From contig CALXPN010000001.1 of NCBI GenBank assembly GCA_944390285.1, positions 1 through 64,000 on the forward strand: 64,000 nucleotides of DNA, in the 5' to 3' direction. Position 1 is the first letter of the stretch, and every line of letters starts with the position of its first letter. The DNA is from an uncultured Clostridia bacterium. GTDB lineage: Bacteria; Bacillota; Clostridia; TANB77; CAG-508. The translations under genes and the position numbers were made by a program. The notes under the pieces are model-generated. The model made no database searches. It was not told the origin of the DNA and saw only the letters and a list, made by a program, of their open reading frames with translations. Below are positions 35,211 through 44,591 of this stretch, piece by piece.

Positions 35211-36851
35211 TTATTTCTGATAATCTAAATAAAATTTATCACCTACAAATTTATAATCTAAATCTCTTAACTTATCTTCAAAAATTATATAATTATCTTC
35301 TTCATCTTTTTCTTCATTTGGAAATTCATATACTTCATCATATATTTGTTCTATTCCATCTAAAATTACATTTCCATCATAATTTAAAATACTCCAATTA
35401 AATTCTGCTAAATTATAATCATTAAATTTTATGTTTTCAACAGAATCTAATACTAAGTATAAACCTTGTCCAATTAATCTCGGATTTATTGTAGCATATT
35501 GTTTTTCAAAAACTGAATTATAATTTTCATCTATAATTTTAAAAGAATTATCTTCACATCTTACAATATATCTTCCGTCATTACATACAAATATATCCTT
35601 ATATTCTTCTGAAACTCTATTACCACTTCCATCTATAAAATATACTGTATTATTATTATAATTTCTAAGTAAAATTTTATCTCCATAAAAATCTAAAATC
35701 TGTGCTTTTCCAGTCATTACATTTTTTTTGCCATAACTTGTAAACCATCCTTGCGTTCTTTTTGAAATTTCATAAAAAGGAATAGATCCATTTGAAAAAA
35801 TATACAAATAACTCGAATCATAATCCAAATAATCTGTATCTAGATTTATCTTTATATCTAATGCATCTTTTTTTGCAAGCTCATATGTATCACCTAATCC
35901 TAAATTTGATTGTGTAACTAATATATCATATTCATCATTATAATCATATCTGAAATCATATTCTTGAGAATATGAGTCTTGATATACTGGTATCTTATTT
36001 ATATGATTATCAATTTTTTGGATTTCAAAAGTCATATCTTCTGTTTGTTTTAATGTATTTTTGTAAATATTTTGAAGTTCTTCTAATTTAGCTTTATAAT
36101 CAATATCTGCTGATTCTGTTCTATATGATAAAACTTTTCTTTCATTTTTCAAAATAATGTATGAACTTCCATTCTCACAAACTAAAGCAACATAAAAGTT
36201 TTTATCATATGAAGTAATTTTTACAAAAGGACTTGCATAATCAAATTTAAAATCTATTACAACATCTCCATTAGGATTTATATATCCAAATTTTCCATCT
36301 TTTTTTACATTAATATATGGCTCTTGTATATCCAGTTCTGTAACATATTTAAAATAATCATCAACATATGCAAGTTCATCTTCGTTTTCTTTATTTTTAA
36401 TATATTCTCCTATTTCATCATAATTGAAACTTAAAATTCCAGTTATTGCAATAGCTACCATCATAACTATTGATATTGAAATACCAGTAGTACTATTTAA
36501 TTCTACTAGATTTTCTTTTATACTTTTTACAAAAACCATTAATCCAGAAATTATACTAAAAGCGCCTATTGCTGGTTCTTTTATAAAAATAAAACTTATA
36601 GAAAAAACTCCTATCATATATCCAATATTAAAAGTTGTATCTGACTTGTGGTTATAACTTTGAATTGCATCTATCAGAACTGTAATTCCCATAATTATAT
36701 ATATAACTATAAGAATATAATTCACAACATAATTTTCTTGTACAGTCATTAAAGTTTTATCTTGTGGTACATTTATTGAATATATTATTATTAAACTTCC
36801 AAATAATATATTCATAAATGCTATACATAAATTTACAATTTTACCTCTCAT
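35211..36851 (-). CDS. WG-repeat membrane protein
   Basis: Starts at the ATG at 36851 after GAGGGTG. The first ~145 residues hold four or five membrane helices. Outside follow repeats of the WG (KWG) type: DGKFGYINPNGDVVIDFKFD is the clearest, with weaker ones later (YFIDGSGNRVSEEY, WSILNYDGNVILDG). 546 aa. Function unknown; WG repeats form beta-propeller-like surfaces. A second WG-repeat protein is at 61.8 kb. Confidence 0.7.
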   Translation of the reverse strand: MRGKIVNLCIAFMNILFGSLIIIYSINVPQDKTLMTVQENYVVNYILIVIYIIMGITVLIDAIQSYNHKSDTTFNIGYMIGVFSISFIFIKEPAIGAFSIISGLMVFVKSIKENLVELNSTTGISISIVMMVAIAITGILSFNYDEIGEYIKNKENEDELAYVDDYFKYVTELDIQEPYINVKKDGKFGYINPNGDVVIDFKFDYASPFVKITSYDKNFYVALVCENGSSYIILKNERKVLSYRTESADIDYKAKLEELQNIYKNTLKQTEDMTFEIQKIDNHINKIPVYQDSYSQEYDFRYDYNDEYDILVTQSNLGLGDTYELAKKDALDIKINLDTDYLDYDSSYLYIFSNGSIPFYEISKRTQGWFTSYGKKNVMTGKAQILDFYGDKILLRNYNNNTVYFIDGSGNRVSEEYKDIFVCNDGRYIVRCEDNSFKIIDENYNSVFEKQYATINPRLIGQGLYLVLDSVENIKFNDYNLAEFNWSILNYDGNVILDGIEQIYDEVYEFPNEEKDEEDNYIIFEDKLRDLDYKFVGDKFYLDYQK

Positions 36852-36873
36852 AATCACACCCTCACGTGTTTAT

Positions 36874-37554
36874 TTATTTCTTTTGTATTTCATTTATAAC
36901 AATTTTGTATATTTCATTATGTATATTTTTTCTTGTTTTTAAAGCACCATTTTGAACACATTTAATTTCTTCCCAATTATATTCATCTACTAACTCACAA
37001 GCTGCATTATATGAATCTTGTAAGTGTTTTGGATCTCTTTCATGTATATCTTTTTTATTATTATGTGTAAATTTATTTTCTCTATTTTTAATAAGCATTT
37101 CTACTTTTTCTGGTGGCATATTTAGAAAAAAAACTTTTGTTGGAACAGGGAGTCCATATATATTAAATTCTAAATCAAAAAGCCATTTTAAAAATTTATT
37201 TCTTTCCTCTTTATCTTTAATTTTCCCAGCTTGATGCACCATATTTGCAGTTGTATATCTATCAGCAAGTATTATTCCACCATTTTCATAATACTCTTTA
37301 AATTCCTTAGTATATGTTGCATATCTATCAACAGCATAAAAAGTTGAAGCTATATATGGACTAATATCTTTTGCATTTTCGCCAAATTCTCCTGATAAAT
37401 ACATTTTTACAAGAGCTGAAGATGGGCTATCATAGTTTGGAAAACTTACAGTTTTATATTCTATATTATCCTTTTTCAAATGTTCTTGTAATAAATTAAA
37501 TTGAGTTTGTTTTCCACTTCCGTCTGTTCCATCAATTACAAATAATTTTCCCAT
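36874..37554 (-). CDS. tmk: Thymidylate kinase
   Basis: Phosphorylates dTMP to dTDP. P-loop GTDGSGKQTQF at the N-terminus, ADRYTTANMVHQAGK around residue 97 as the DRY-like motif, then a lid region with KFTHNNKKDIHERDP. At 226 aa it is slightly longer than classic bacterial Tmk. Lies 36 bp after metG in the same direction. Confidence 0.92.
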   Translation of the reverse strand: MGKLFVIDGTDGSGKQTQFNLLQEHLKKDNIEYKTVSFPNYDSPSSALVKMYLSGEFGENAKDISPYIASTFYAVDRYATYTKEFKEYYENGGIILADRYTTANMVHQAGKIKDKEERNKFLKWLFDLEFNIYGLPVPTKVFFLNMPPEKVEMLIKNRENKFTHNNKKDIHERDPKHLQDSYNAACELVDEYNWEEIKCVQNGALKTRKNIHNEIYKIVINEIQKK

Positions 37555-37590
37555 TTTTATATTCCTCTTTTATTTTTTTATTAAAATATT

Positions 37591-39180
37591 TTAAATTCTA
37601 GTGAATAAAGGTTCTATATTTTCAAGTTTAGTTTTGGGATTTACTGAAATAAATTCCCATTTTGGTTCATCTAATTTTAAATATTTCCTAATTTTGCCTG
37701 TAGCTGTAGGCATAACAATATCAAATAAATTTGATAAATTTGCAATTATTGTACTACATGTAAAAATAGTGTTATTGAAATCTTCAATATCATTTTTCTT
37801 AGATACCCATGGTTCTTTTTCATCATAAAATTTATTTCCTATTTCTACTAATTGCATTATTTTTCTTATTGCTTCTCTAAATTCTAATTTTTCTATTAAA
37901 TCTCCTGCTTGTTCATATGTTTCTTTGATTTTTACTTCAATATTTTCATCTAATACTCCATTTGGAATTTCTTCTATTCCCTTGAATTTTAATGTCCTAT
38001 TAACAAGATTTCCGAATTTATTAACTATCTCACTATTGTGTGTATTTTCAAATTCTTCTATTGTAAAATTTGTATCTTTTTTCTCTGGTCCATTTGCAAG
38101 CAAATGATATCTTAAAGAATCAGAATCATAATGTTCTAATGCCTCTAAAGCTGTCATGCCAATACCTTTACTTTTAGAAAATTTTTGATCATTAAAATTT
38201 AAATATTCAGCAGAAACTATTGTATCTACTAAATGATAATTCTCTTCTTGACCTAAAAGTAATGCATTTAAAATAATACTATGAAACATAATATTATCTT
38301 TTCCATGACACATATAAATTTTATTATTATGTCCTTCTTTCCAAAAATCTTCCCATGAACAGTCTGTTCTATTTTCACATAATTTCATTGTATCTGTTAA
38401 ATATCCTAAAACAGCGTCTATCCAAACATACATTTTTTTGTCTTCATATCCTTCAACAGGTATATCTACACCCCATTCTAAATCTCTTGTAACAGCTCTA
38501 TCTAATAATCCTTGTTTTAAATATTTTATAGTTTCATTTTGGGCATTTACTCTCCATTCATTTTTTACTTTTTCTGTATGTTCTTCTATTTGTTTTTGAA
38601 ATTTAGAAAGAGCTAAATATAATACTTTATTGTCCTTTTCAATTATTTTTGAACCACATTCTATACAATTTCCAGATTTCAATTCTTCTTCTGTTGGAAC
38701 ATGTAAACAATTATCACATTGATCTCCTTTAGTTTCTTCTCCACACTCTGGACATTTCAAAACTATTTCTCTATCTGATAAGAATTTATGACATTTCTCA
38801 CAATATGCCTGTGGTTCTATTTTTTCATAAATATACCCATTATCATATAATTTTCTAAATAATATTTTTACTTTTTCTTTATGGTATTCATCAAATGTTC
38901 TAGAATATAAATCATATGAAAATTGATACCCTTTAAACATTTTATTAAATTCATCGTCATATTTTTTAGCAATTTCTTTAGGAGATATTTTTTCCTTTCT
39001 GGCTCTTTCTGTAATTGGTGTTCCATGGCAATCTGAACCTGAAACATATAATACATTTTCTCCTTTTAATCTGTAATATCTTGCAAGAAAATCACCTGAG
39101 ATTAATCCTGCAATATGTCCTAAATGTAATGAGCTATTAGCATATGGCCAAGCTCCACCGATAAGTATATTTCTTTTCAT
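37591..39180 (-). CDS. metG: Methionyl-tRNA synthetase
   Basis: Class I synthetase: HIGH motif as SSLHLGHIAG, KMSKS motif as KFSKSKG. The zinc knuckle has four Cys pairs (CEKC, CPEC, CDNC, CIEC), so both zinc sites of the MetRS2-like form may be present. 529 aa, lacking the C-terminal dimerisation domain found in many bacteria. Precedes tmk. Confidence 0.95.
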   Translation of the reverse strand: MKRNILIGGAWPYANSSLHLGHIAGLISGDFLARYYRLKGENVLYVSGSDCHGTPITERARKEKISPKEIAKKYDDEFNKMFKGYQFSYDLYSRTFDEYHKEKVKILFRKLYDNGYIYEKIEPQAYCEKCHKFLSDREIVLKCPECGEETKGDQCDNCLHVPTEEELKSGNCIECGSKIIEKDNKVLYLALSKFQKQIEEHTEKVKNEWRVNAQNETIKYLKQGLLDRAVTRDLEWGVDIPVEGYEDKKMYVWIDAVLGYLTDTMKLCENRTDCSWEDFWKEGHNNKIYMCHGKDNIMFHSIILNALLLGQEENYHLVDTIVSAEYLNFNDQKFSKSKGIGMTALEALEHYDSDSLRYHLLANGPEKKDTNFTIEEFENTHNSEIVNKFGNLVNRTLKFKGIEEIPNGVLDENIEVKIKETYEQAGDLIEKLEFREAIRKIMQLVEIGNKFYDEKEPWVSKKNDIEDFNNTIFTCSTIIANLSNLFDIVMPTATGKIRKYLKLDEPKWEFISVNPKTKLENIEPLFTRI

Positions 39181-39196
39181 CTAATTCTCTCCTATT

Positions 39197-40522
39197 CTAA
39201 TATCTATTTCTAGTATCTCTCGGATCTACTCCATCATATTCATCAAGTTCTTCCTCTTTTTGCTCCTCTTCTTTTTCTGCCTCCATATCTTCTATATTAT
39301 CCTGTACATCTTCACGAATTTCATAATCTCCTTGAATTTCATCTCTAATTTCTTGAACATCTAATCCATATTCATCAAACAATTCTAATCTTTTTCCATT
39401 AATTTTTTGAAGATCTTCTAATTTTTCTGTTAGTGGTTTATCCTGTGCTTTTATTGCCTTTTCTTGACTAGACAATTCTGCTAATTTTTCTGCTAATTCT
39501 TGTTTTTGTATTGAGTTTAAATCACGTGGTTCTGCCTTCATATCTGCTACAATAGTGTGACCATGTATATCTGTATAATATATTTTAGTTTCATTATCTT
39601 CTACATTTTCCACAACATTTGAGTTTTTATAACTATCCATAAATCTACTTGCATCTTCATAATATCTTGGCTCATCTATAACTCTTTCACCTTGAACTAT
39701 TACAACTCTATCATGACTTGCACCTAAATCTCCATTTTTAAACTGAAGACAATATACAGGTTCTCCATTTTCGTTAATTCCTGCTGAATCCATTAATTGG
39801 TCTGCAACACTAGAAGGATTTTTTGTTATTAAAACATGTTTTAAACTTGAACCATCTGTTTCTTTTATCTCTTCTACAACATCTTTTACATTTTCAGGTA
39901 ATTCTAATTCTTCTTCTGTTTCGTCATCTGTTTTTTCTAAATCTTCTCCCTTTTCAATATCTTGTTCTTCTGAATCTTTTTCTATTTCTTCACTTTTTAC
40001 TTCTTCTATATCTGCATTTGGATTTTTTTCTTTAACTTTTTCTATTGTTTCTTCCGCACTTTTTGGAATTAAAGTATCTTCTTTTATAGCTTTTTCCATT
40101 TCTTCTGGAGAATTAGGAAATAAAGCCTCTTGCAAAGTTTGTGTATCTATGTTTCCTTGTATTTTATCATCAACTGCTTGTTTCATAATTCTAGCTTGCA
40201 TATCTGGAGTTAATAAAAACACTTGTGATTTTCCATCTTCATCTATAAAATTACAAGATATATCATTTCCATTTTTATCAACTGTTAAAATTGTTTTTTC
40301 TCCATTTGGTAAAGTTATTTCAAAATCGGCTTTTTCAAAAACTGTTCCATCATCTTTTTTAATATAATCAATACCTTTATAATCTACTTTTTCTGGATCA
40401 ATATCTTTTAAATTTATTGTATCTATTCCATCAGATGATTTATAAGTTTTTGCTTTTTCCATTGCTTTCATATATACAAATTCTTCTTCTAGATATCTAT
40501 TTAGCTTTTTATCTCTTTCCAT
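39197..40522 (-). CDS. Acidic protein of unknown function
   Basis: Start at the ATG at 40522 with GGAGG just upstream. 441 aa, no signal peptide or membrane segment. The N-terminal ~150 residues and a middle part (HVLITKNPSSVADQLMDSAG to HTIVADMK) look folded; between them and at the C-terminus are Glu/Asp/Lys-rich stretches. No family recognised. It ends 16 bp before metG. Confidence 0.65.
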   Translation of the reverse strand: MERDKKLNRYLEEEFVYMKAMEKAKTYKSSDGIDTINLKDIDPEKVDYKGIDYIKKDDGTVFEKADFEITLPNGEKTILTVDKNGNDISCNFIDEDGKSQVFLLTPDMQARIMKQAVDDKIQGNIDTQTLQEALFPNSPEEMEKAIKEDTLIPKSAEETIEKVKEKNPNADIEEVKSEEIEKDSEEQDIEKGEDLEKTDDETEEELELPENVKDVVEEIKETDGSSLKHVLITKNPSSVADQLMDSAGINENGEPVYCLQFKNGDLGASHDRVVIVQGERVIDEPRYYEDASRFMDSYKNSNVVENVEDNETKIYYTDIHGHTIVADMKAEPRDLNSIQKQELAEKLAELSSQEKAIKAQDKPLTEKLEDLQKINGKRLELFDEYGLDVQEIRDEIQGDYEIREDVQDNIEDMEAEKEEEQKEEELDEYDGVDPRDTRNRY

Positions 40523-40605
40523 ATTTTCCTCCAAATTTAAATAATTTATTTTATTATATAAATATATTTAAACAATTTCAATATTTTTATTAGTTTTTTT
40601 ACATA

Positions 40606-40645
40606 AAAATAGGTGATTTAGCAAAAACAGAAAATCACCTATTTT
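40606..40645. terminator. Terminator after the tyrosine-kinase-like gene
   Basis: AAAATAGGTGATTT (40606-40619) pairs with AAATCACCTATTTT (40632-40645), five bases past the minus-strand stop. Confidence 0.85.
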
Positions 40646-40650
40646 ATTTT

Positions 40651-43600
40651 TTAGATATTTTTATTATTTTTAGTTTTAGGATATAAATTATCTTCTAATA
40701 ACTCTTCTTCTATTCTTGCTTCTTCTTTAGCTTTTTCTTTTTGTTCTTCTTTTTTTCTTTTATTCTCCTCAATCTTTTTTATTCTATCTTTTTTCTTTTG
40801 TTTTGATAATTCTTTTTTTTCATTTCTCTTCTCTATATTTTGCTTTTTCTTTTCTAGTTTTTTTTTCTCCTCTGCTTTTTCCATTTCTTCTTTTAATTTT
40901 TCAAATTCATTTTCTACCAATTCTTCATTTATCATTATTTTTTCATTTTCTTGACTTATTTTTTCTAATTCATTTTCTGCTTTTTTTATAACATCATTAT
41001 AAAAATTTTTATTATCTATGCTTTTTTTCATTTCTATATTACTTTTTAATTCATCTTTTATTTCATAGTTTTTTGCAAAATATCTTATTAAAACTTTATC
41101 GGTTAAACTTAAGTTTTTATTTTTCCACAAATTATCAATCTTATATTCTATTTCTATCTCAGATTCCTCTAATTCTTTCTTTCTAAGTCTTTTACATCTA
41201 ATTTCGTAATCTTTTTTACTCTCATCTTCTCTTTTTTCATATTCTTTAGCCATAGTATTTATATAAGTTTCAGCTGTATTAGAAATCATTTTTCTTTCTA
41301 TCCATACACATTCATCATAATCAAGTAATGTTATATATACTAAAGGATCTATTCTCTTAACTTGTTTTTTATTAAGTCCATACATACTTTCTATTTTAGC
41401 TTTTCTTGTTCTCATTAATACACCAGAGTACTGATCTTTATCAAATCCATCTAACTTATCTACTCCATTTATCATTTTTTCTGTAAAACAAACCTTGCTA
41501 AATACTCTACAAAATGCCCTATCTCCATCAACAACTACTAATACAGATTCATCACTCTTATTGTCTAAATTTTCAGTATCTTCTTTGATTTCTTGATTTA
41601 ATACTATATTTTCATCATTTTCCTTATTATCAATTTCTTTTTTCTCTGCTTTAGCTGTATTATTTTCTTCATTATATATTAGATTATTTTCACTTTCATA
41701 TTGATTACTATTCTCATTAACCTCAATATTTTTTTCTTCTTTTAAATTTTCTTTGTTTATATTTTCCTTTTTAAAATTCTTTTGAGGTAAATTTGTTTCT
41801 TCATTTTTAGAATTATCCTTATTAGACTTTATTGCTTTTTCTTTAATGTTATTAAATTTTGTTTTTAAATTTTCAAACATGCTAGTAAATCTTTTTTGGA
41901 TATTATCAAAAAAAGGTTTTAAATCTTCTATAAAATCTGTATAATATTTCTTTATTTTTTTTATATTTTCTAACACTATTTCTTTTTTATTAATAGCCTC
42001 ATTTTTAGCGTCTTCATTTTTTTCTTTACTTTTATTTTCTGATTTTTCTTTTTCCAACTCTTCTTTTAAAATTTCATCTTCATTTTTTATATACTCTTCT
42101 TTTGCTTTTTTAAATTTATTTTTTAAAATATTTATATAATTATTTACTTTACTTTCTGGCTTTACATCTATATTAGTATCATCTTTCTTTAAAACAGTTT
42201 CATTTGTTTCATTTTTAATATCATTTTTTTCTTTTTCATTAGTATTTTCTTTATTTTTACTTTCTTTTTTTATATTAAAAAATTTATTGATAGGATTTAT
42301 ATTCTGCTTTTTAGAAGATTCTGCTTCTATAGGTTGATTTTGTTTTTCAATATTTTTATTTTTTTCTCCAATGCCTTCTGTTAATAGTTTTTGTTTTGAA
42401 TTTTTTATTTTATCTTTTATTTTTTTTATAAAACTAATAATATATTTTTTTATTTTTTCAATAATTGATATAAAAATTTTTTTAAATTCTTTTTTACTTT
42501 TTCTTATTTTAGTTTTGTTTATAATAATTCCTATTGGTCTGCCACCAATATTTTGAATATCTTTTTTAGCTTTTAAAATATCCTCTTGTTTTGTTTTTTT
42601 ATAATTCGTAACTAGTATTGTTGAAGTTGCAAATCTTGATAAAATTAGTGAATCAACAGTAGTTAAAATAGATGCACCATCTATAATCACAACATCATAA
42701 AATACACTTAAATCTTTTATTAAATCTTCTAATTTTTCAGAAGCCAATAATTCTGATGGATTTGGTGGTATTGTTCCTGATGTTATTAAATTTAAGTTTT
42801 TTATACTTGTTTCATTAATAAAATTATTAGTAAGCAATTTTATTTCCATTCCATTTGAATCTAAACTAGATAGATAGTTTGAAAATCCTAAATTATTTGG
42901 AATATTAAATATTTTGCTTTGTCTTCCTGATATCATATCAGAATCTATTATAATTACTTTTTTTCCAACTTCAGCAAAACTAATCGCAATATTGGCAGTT
43001 ATATAACTTTTTCCTTCTTTTCCTTTTGGACTTGTTACCAATATTATATTTTTTTCTTGATTATTTACATTTATAAATTGTATATTTGATCTCAATTTTT
43101 TAAAAGCTATTGATGTATTTGTTTTTTCACTTTCATATGATATAAGTTCATTATCTGTTTTAGATTTTTGTTTTAAAGGTATTTCTATTAATTTTCGTAA
43201 ATTTATTGCTTTTTCTATGTCTAATCTTATTTTTATATTTTTTTCAATAATAATACTAATAGTAATATAAATTATTGAAATTATTATCCCAAGTAATATA
43301 AAAATTATAGGTAAAAATATTATAGAAATACTGTACTTATATTCAGATACATGTGGCAAGTCTACAATATATAATTCTACATCTGAATAGATCTCTTCTA
43401 ATTTACCAGAAAAAATCTCAATTAACTGTTTATTCATGTTTAATGATATATTTTCATCTATATTTATTGTTTGTATTTTGAATGTATCTGAGTCTGATTC
43501 TTTTTCTATTTTGATATCTTTTCTAATTTCATCATTATTAATATTTAAATTTAAACTTTCTTTTATTTCATTAATAGTAGAATCACTTTTTATCACTTCT

Positions 43601-43812
43601 TCAAAAGTCGATATTAAATTATTAGATAATTCTAAATTTCCTAATCTCATTGTTTTATTTTCTTCTTGCTCAGTTCTTATTAGTAATAATGTTGATGTAG
43701 AAATATATTTTTTAACATTTATTCTAAAATCTATTATAACTCCTAAAATAAAAACAAATAATATTATTAAGATTATATGAAATTTCTTTTCTTTTATCTT
43801 ATCTAATAACAT
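40651..43812 (-). CDS. Wzz/CpsD-like BY-kinase ATPase with ~600-residue charged extension
   Basis: The N-terminal half is a polysaccharide co-polymerase fused to a tyrosine autokinase: membrane helices near residues 12-30 and 163-190 bracket a Wzz-type outer region, then Walker A SPKGKEGKS (about 265), A' VIIIDSDM and Walker B VVIIDGASIL. Known relatives end soon after, in a Tyr cluster. Here some 600 residues follow: Lys/Glu/Asn-rich linkers, a folded-looking part (VVVDGDRAFCRVF to LIRYFAKNYE) and a highly basic/acidic coiled coil. 1053 aa. No polysaccharide genes adjoin. Likely controls surface polymer export, but the extension is unexplained. Confidence 0.75.
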   Translation of the reverse strand: MLLDKIKEKKFHIILIILFVFILGVIIDFRINVKKYISTSTLLLIRTEQEENKTMRLGNLELSNNLISTFEEVIKSDSTINEIKESLNLNINNDEIRKDIKIEKESDSDTFKIQTINIDENISLNMNKQLIEIFSGKLEEIYSDVELYIVDLPHVSEYKYSISIIFLPIIFILLGIIISIIYITISIIIEKNIKIRLDIEKAINLRKLIEIPLKQKSKTDNELISYESEKTNTSIAFKKLRSNIQFINVNNQEKNIILVTSPKGKEGKSYITANIAISFAEVGKKVIIIDSDMISGRQSKIFNIPNNLGFSNYLSSLDSNGMEIKLLTNNFINETSIKNLNLITSGTIPPNPSELLASEKLEDLIKDLSVFYDVVIIDGASILTTVDSLILSRFATSTILVTNYKKTKQEDILKAKKDIQNIGGRPIGIIINKTKIRKSKKEFKKIFISIIEKIKKYIISFIKKIKDKIKNSKQKLLTEGIGEKNKNIEKQNQPIEAESSKKQNINPINKFFNIKKESKNKENTNEKEKNDIKNETNETVLKKDDTNIDVKPESKVNNYINILKNKFKKAKEEYIKNEDEILKEELEKEKSENKSKEKNEDAKNEAINKKEIVLENIKKIKKYYTDFIEDLKPFFDNIQKRFTSMFENLKTKFNNIKEKAIKSNKDNSKNEETNLPQKNFKKENINKENLKEEKNIEVNENSNQYESENNLIYNEENNTAKAEKKEIDNKENDENIVLNQEIKEDTENLDNKSDESVLVVVDGDRAFCRVFSKVCFTEKMINGVDKLDGFDKDQYSGVLMRTRKAKIESMYGLNKKQVKRIDPLVYITLLDYDECVWIERKMISNTAETYINTMAKEYEKREDESKKDYEIRCKRLRKKELEESEIEIEYKIDNLWKNKNLSLTDKVLIRYFAKNYEIKDELKSNIEMKKSIDNKNFYNDVIKKAENELEKISQENEKIMINEELVENEFEKLKEEMEKAEEKKKLEKKKQNIEKRNEKKELSKQKKKDRIKKIEENKRKKEEQKEKAKEEARIEEELLEDNLYPKTKNNKNI

Positions 43813-43841
43813 TTTTCTCCCTCACAATAATAATAAAATAA

Positions 43842-43877
43842 AAAAGATGTAAATAAATAAATTTATCCACATCTTTT
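43842..43877 (-). promoter_or_regulatory. Leader hairpin (possible attenuator) before the BY-kinase gene
   Basis: On minus, AAAAGATGT (43877-43869) pairs with ACATCTTTT (43850-43842), followed by a T-rich run, between the promoter and the ribosome site GAGGGAG. A terminator-like hairpin inside the leader suggests conditional read-through. Confidence 0.45.
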
Positions 43878-43898
43878 GTAAACTAAAAATTCTTTATT

Positions 43899-43927
43899 AT
43901 TATAACAAAATTTCTTTTAAATATCAA
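43899..43927 (-). promoter_or_regulatory. BY-kinase promoter
   Basis: TTGATA (43927-43922), 17-bp spacer, TATAAT (43904-43899) on minus: near-consensus sigma-A promoter about 90 bp before the start codon. Confidence 0.75.
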
Positions 43928-44011
43928 TAGTTTTCTATATTTTAAACTTATTTTTTTAATATCTATTTCATTATATTTATAATAATAATCAAACAGATTA
44001 ATATATTCAAA

Positions 44012-44038
44012 AAAAGCACACAAAATACGTGTGCTTTT
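44012..44038. terminator. Terminator after the LPYAG protein gene
   Basis: AAAAGCACAC (44012-44021) pairs with GTGTGCTTTT (44029-44038), 20 bases past the minus-strand stop. Confidence 0.85.
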
Positions 44039-44058
44039 ATTATTTGCTAGTTTTATAA

Positions 44059-44466
44059 TTAAACATTATAATCTGATACCTTCTTATATGCATATAATGC
44101 TGAAGCAACAAGAGCTATCCCTATAAATACTACTGAAGATCCTGAACCTGCATATGGTAATGAACTACTATTTGTTGAAGTATTTCTGTTTCTATTAGCA
44201 TTATTTACTGAGTTATTTCTATTAGTATTTGCTGTATTATTTCTATTTGTATTTGATTCATTATCATCTGATGATGAACCAACTGTTGCAGAAACTCCAG
44301 AACTGTTTGAATTTGTATTTGTATTAGTATTTGTGCTTGTATTAGAACTGCTATTTGTATTTGGTTGAATTGTTGTTGCTAAAGAAGTTAAACTTCCAAA
44401 TACTAATACCATTAATGTAATAACTACTAAACTAACTAAAATTTTTTCTTTTCTTAATTTTACCAT
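44059..44466 (-). CDS. Sortase-anchored low-complexity surface protein (LPYAG)
   Basis: 135 aa. N-terminal signal peptide (LVSLVVITLMVLVFGSLTSL, then ATT), a central Asn/Thr/Ser-rich stretch with TNTN and NRN repeats, then a cell-wall sorting signal: LPYAG, a hydrophobic helix (VVFIGIALVASALYAY) and KK at the end. This is the classic layout of a sortase substrate with LPxAG in place of LPxTG. It may be a wall spacer or stalk. The sortase at 31.5 kb could process it. Confidence 0.82.
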   Translation of the reverse strand: MVKLRKEKILVSLVVITLMVLVFGSLTSLATTIQPNTNSSSNTSTNTNTNTNSNSSGVSATVGSSSDDNESNTNRNNTANTNRNNSVNNANRNRNTSTNSSSLPYAGSGSSVVFIGIALVASALYAYKKVSDYNV

Positions 44467-44591
44467 TTTTTCATCTCCCTATTACTTAACATCTGTATTT
44501 ATTATAACATAATCTGTTTTTATAATGCAAGTTTTTTTTACATTTTTTTATTTTTTTATATATTTGAAATGTTTGTAATATAATTGTAATA

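Noticed and set aside
42371-42556. Plus-strand ORFs opposite the BY-kinase and other long minus genes
   Set aside because: They lack ribosome sites and have the Phe/Ile/Leu-rich composition expected of the antisense of AT-rich coding sequence.
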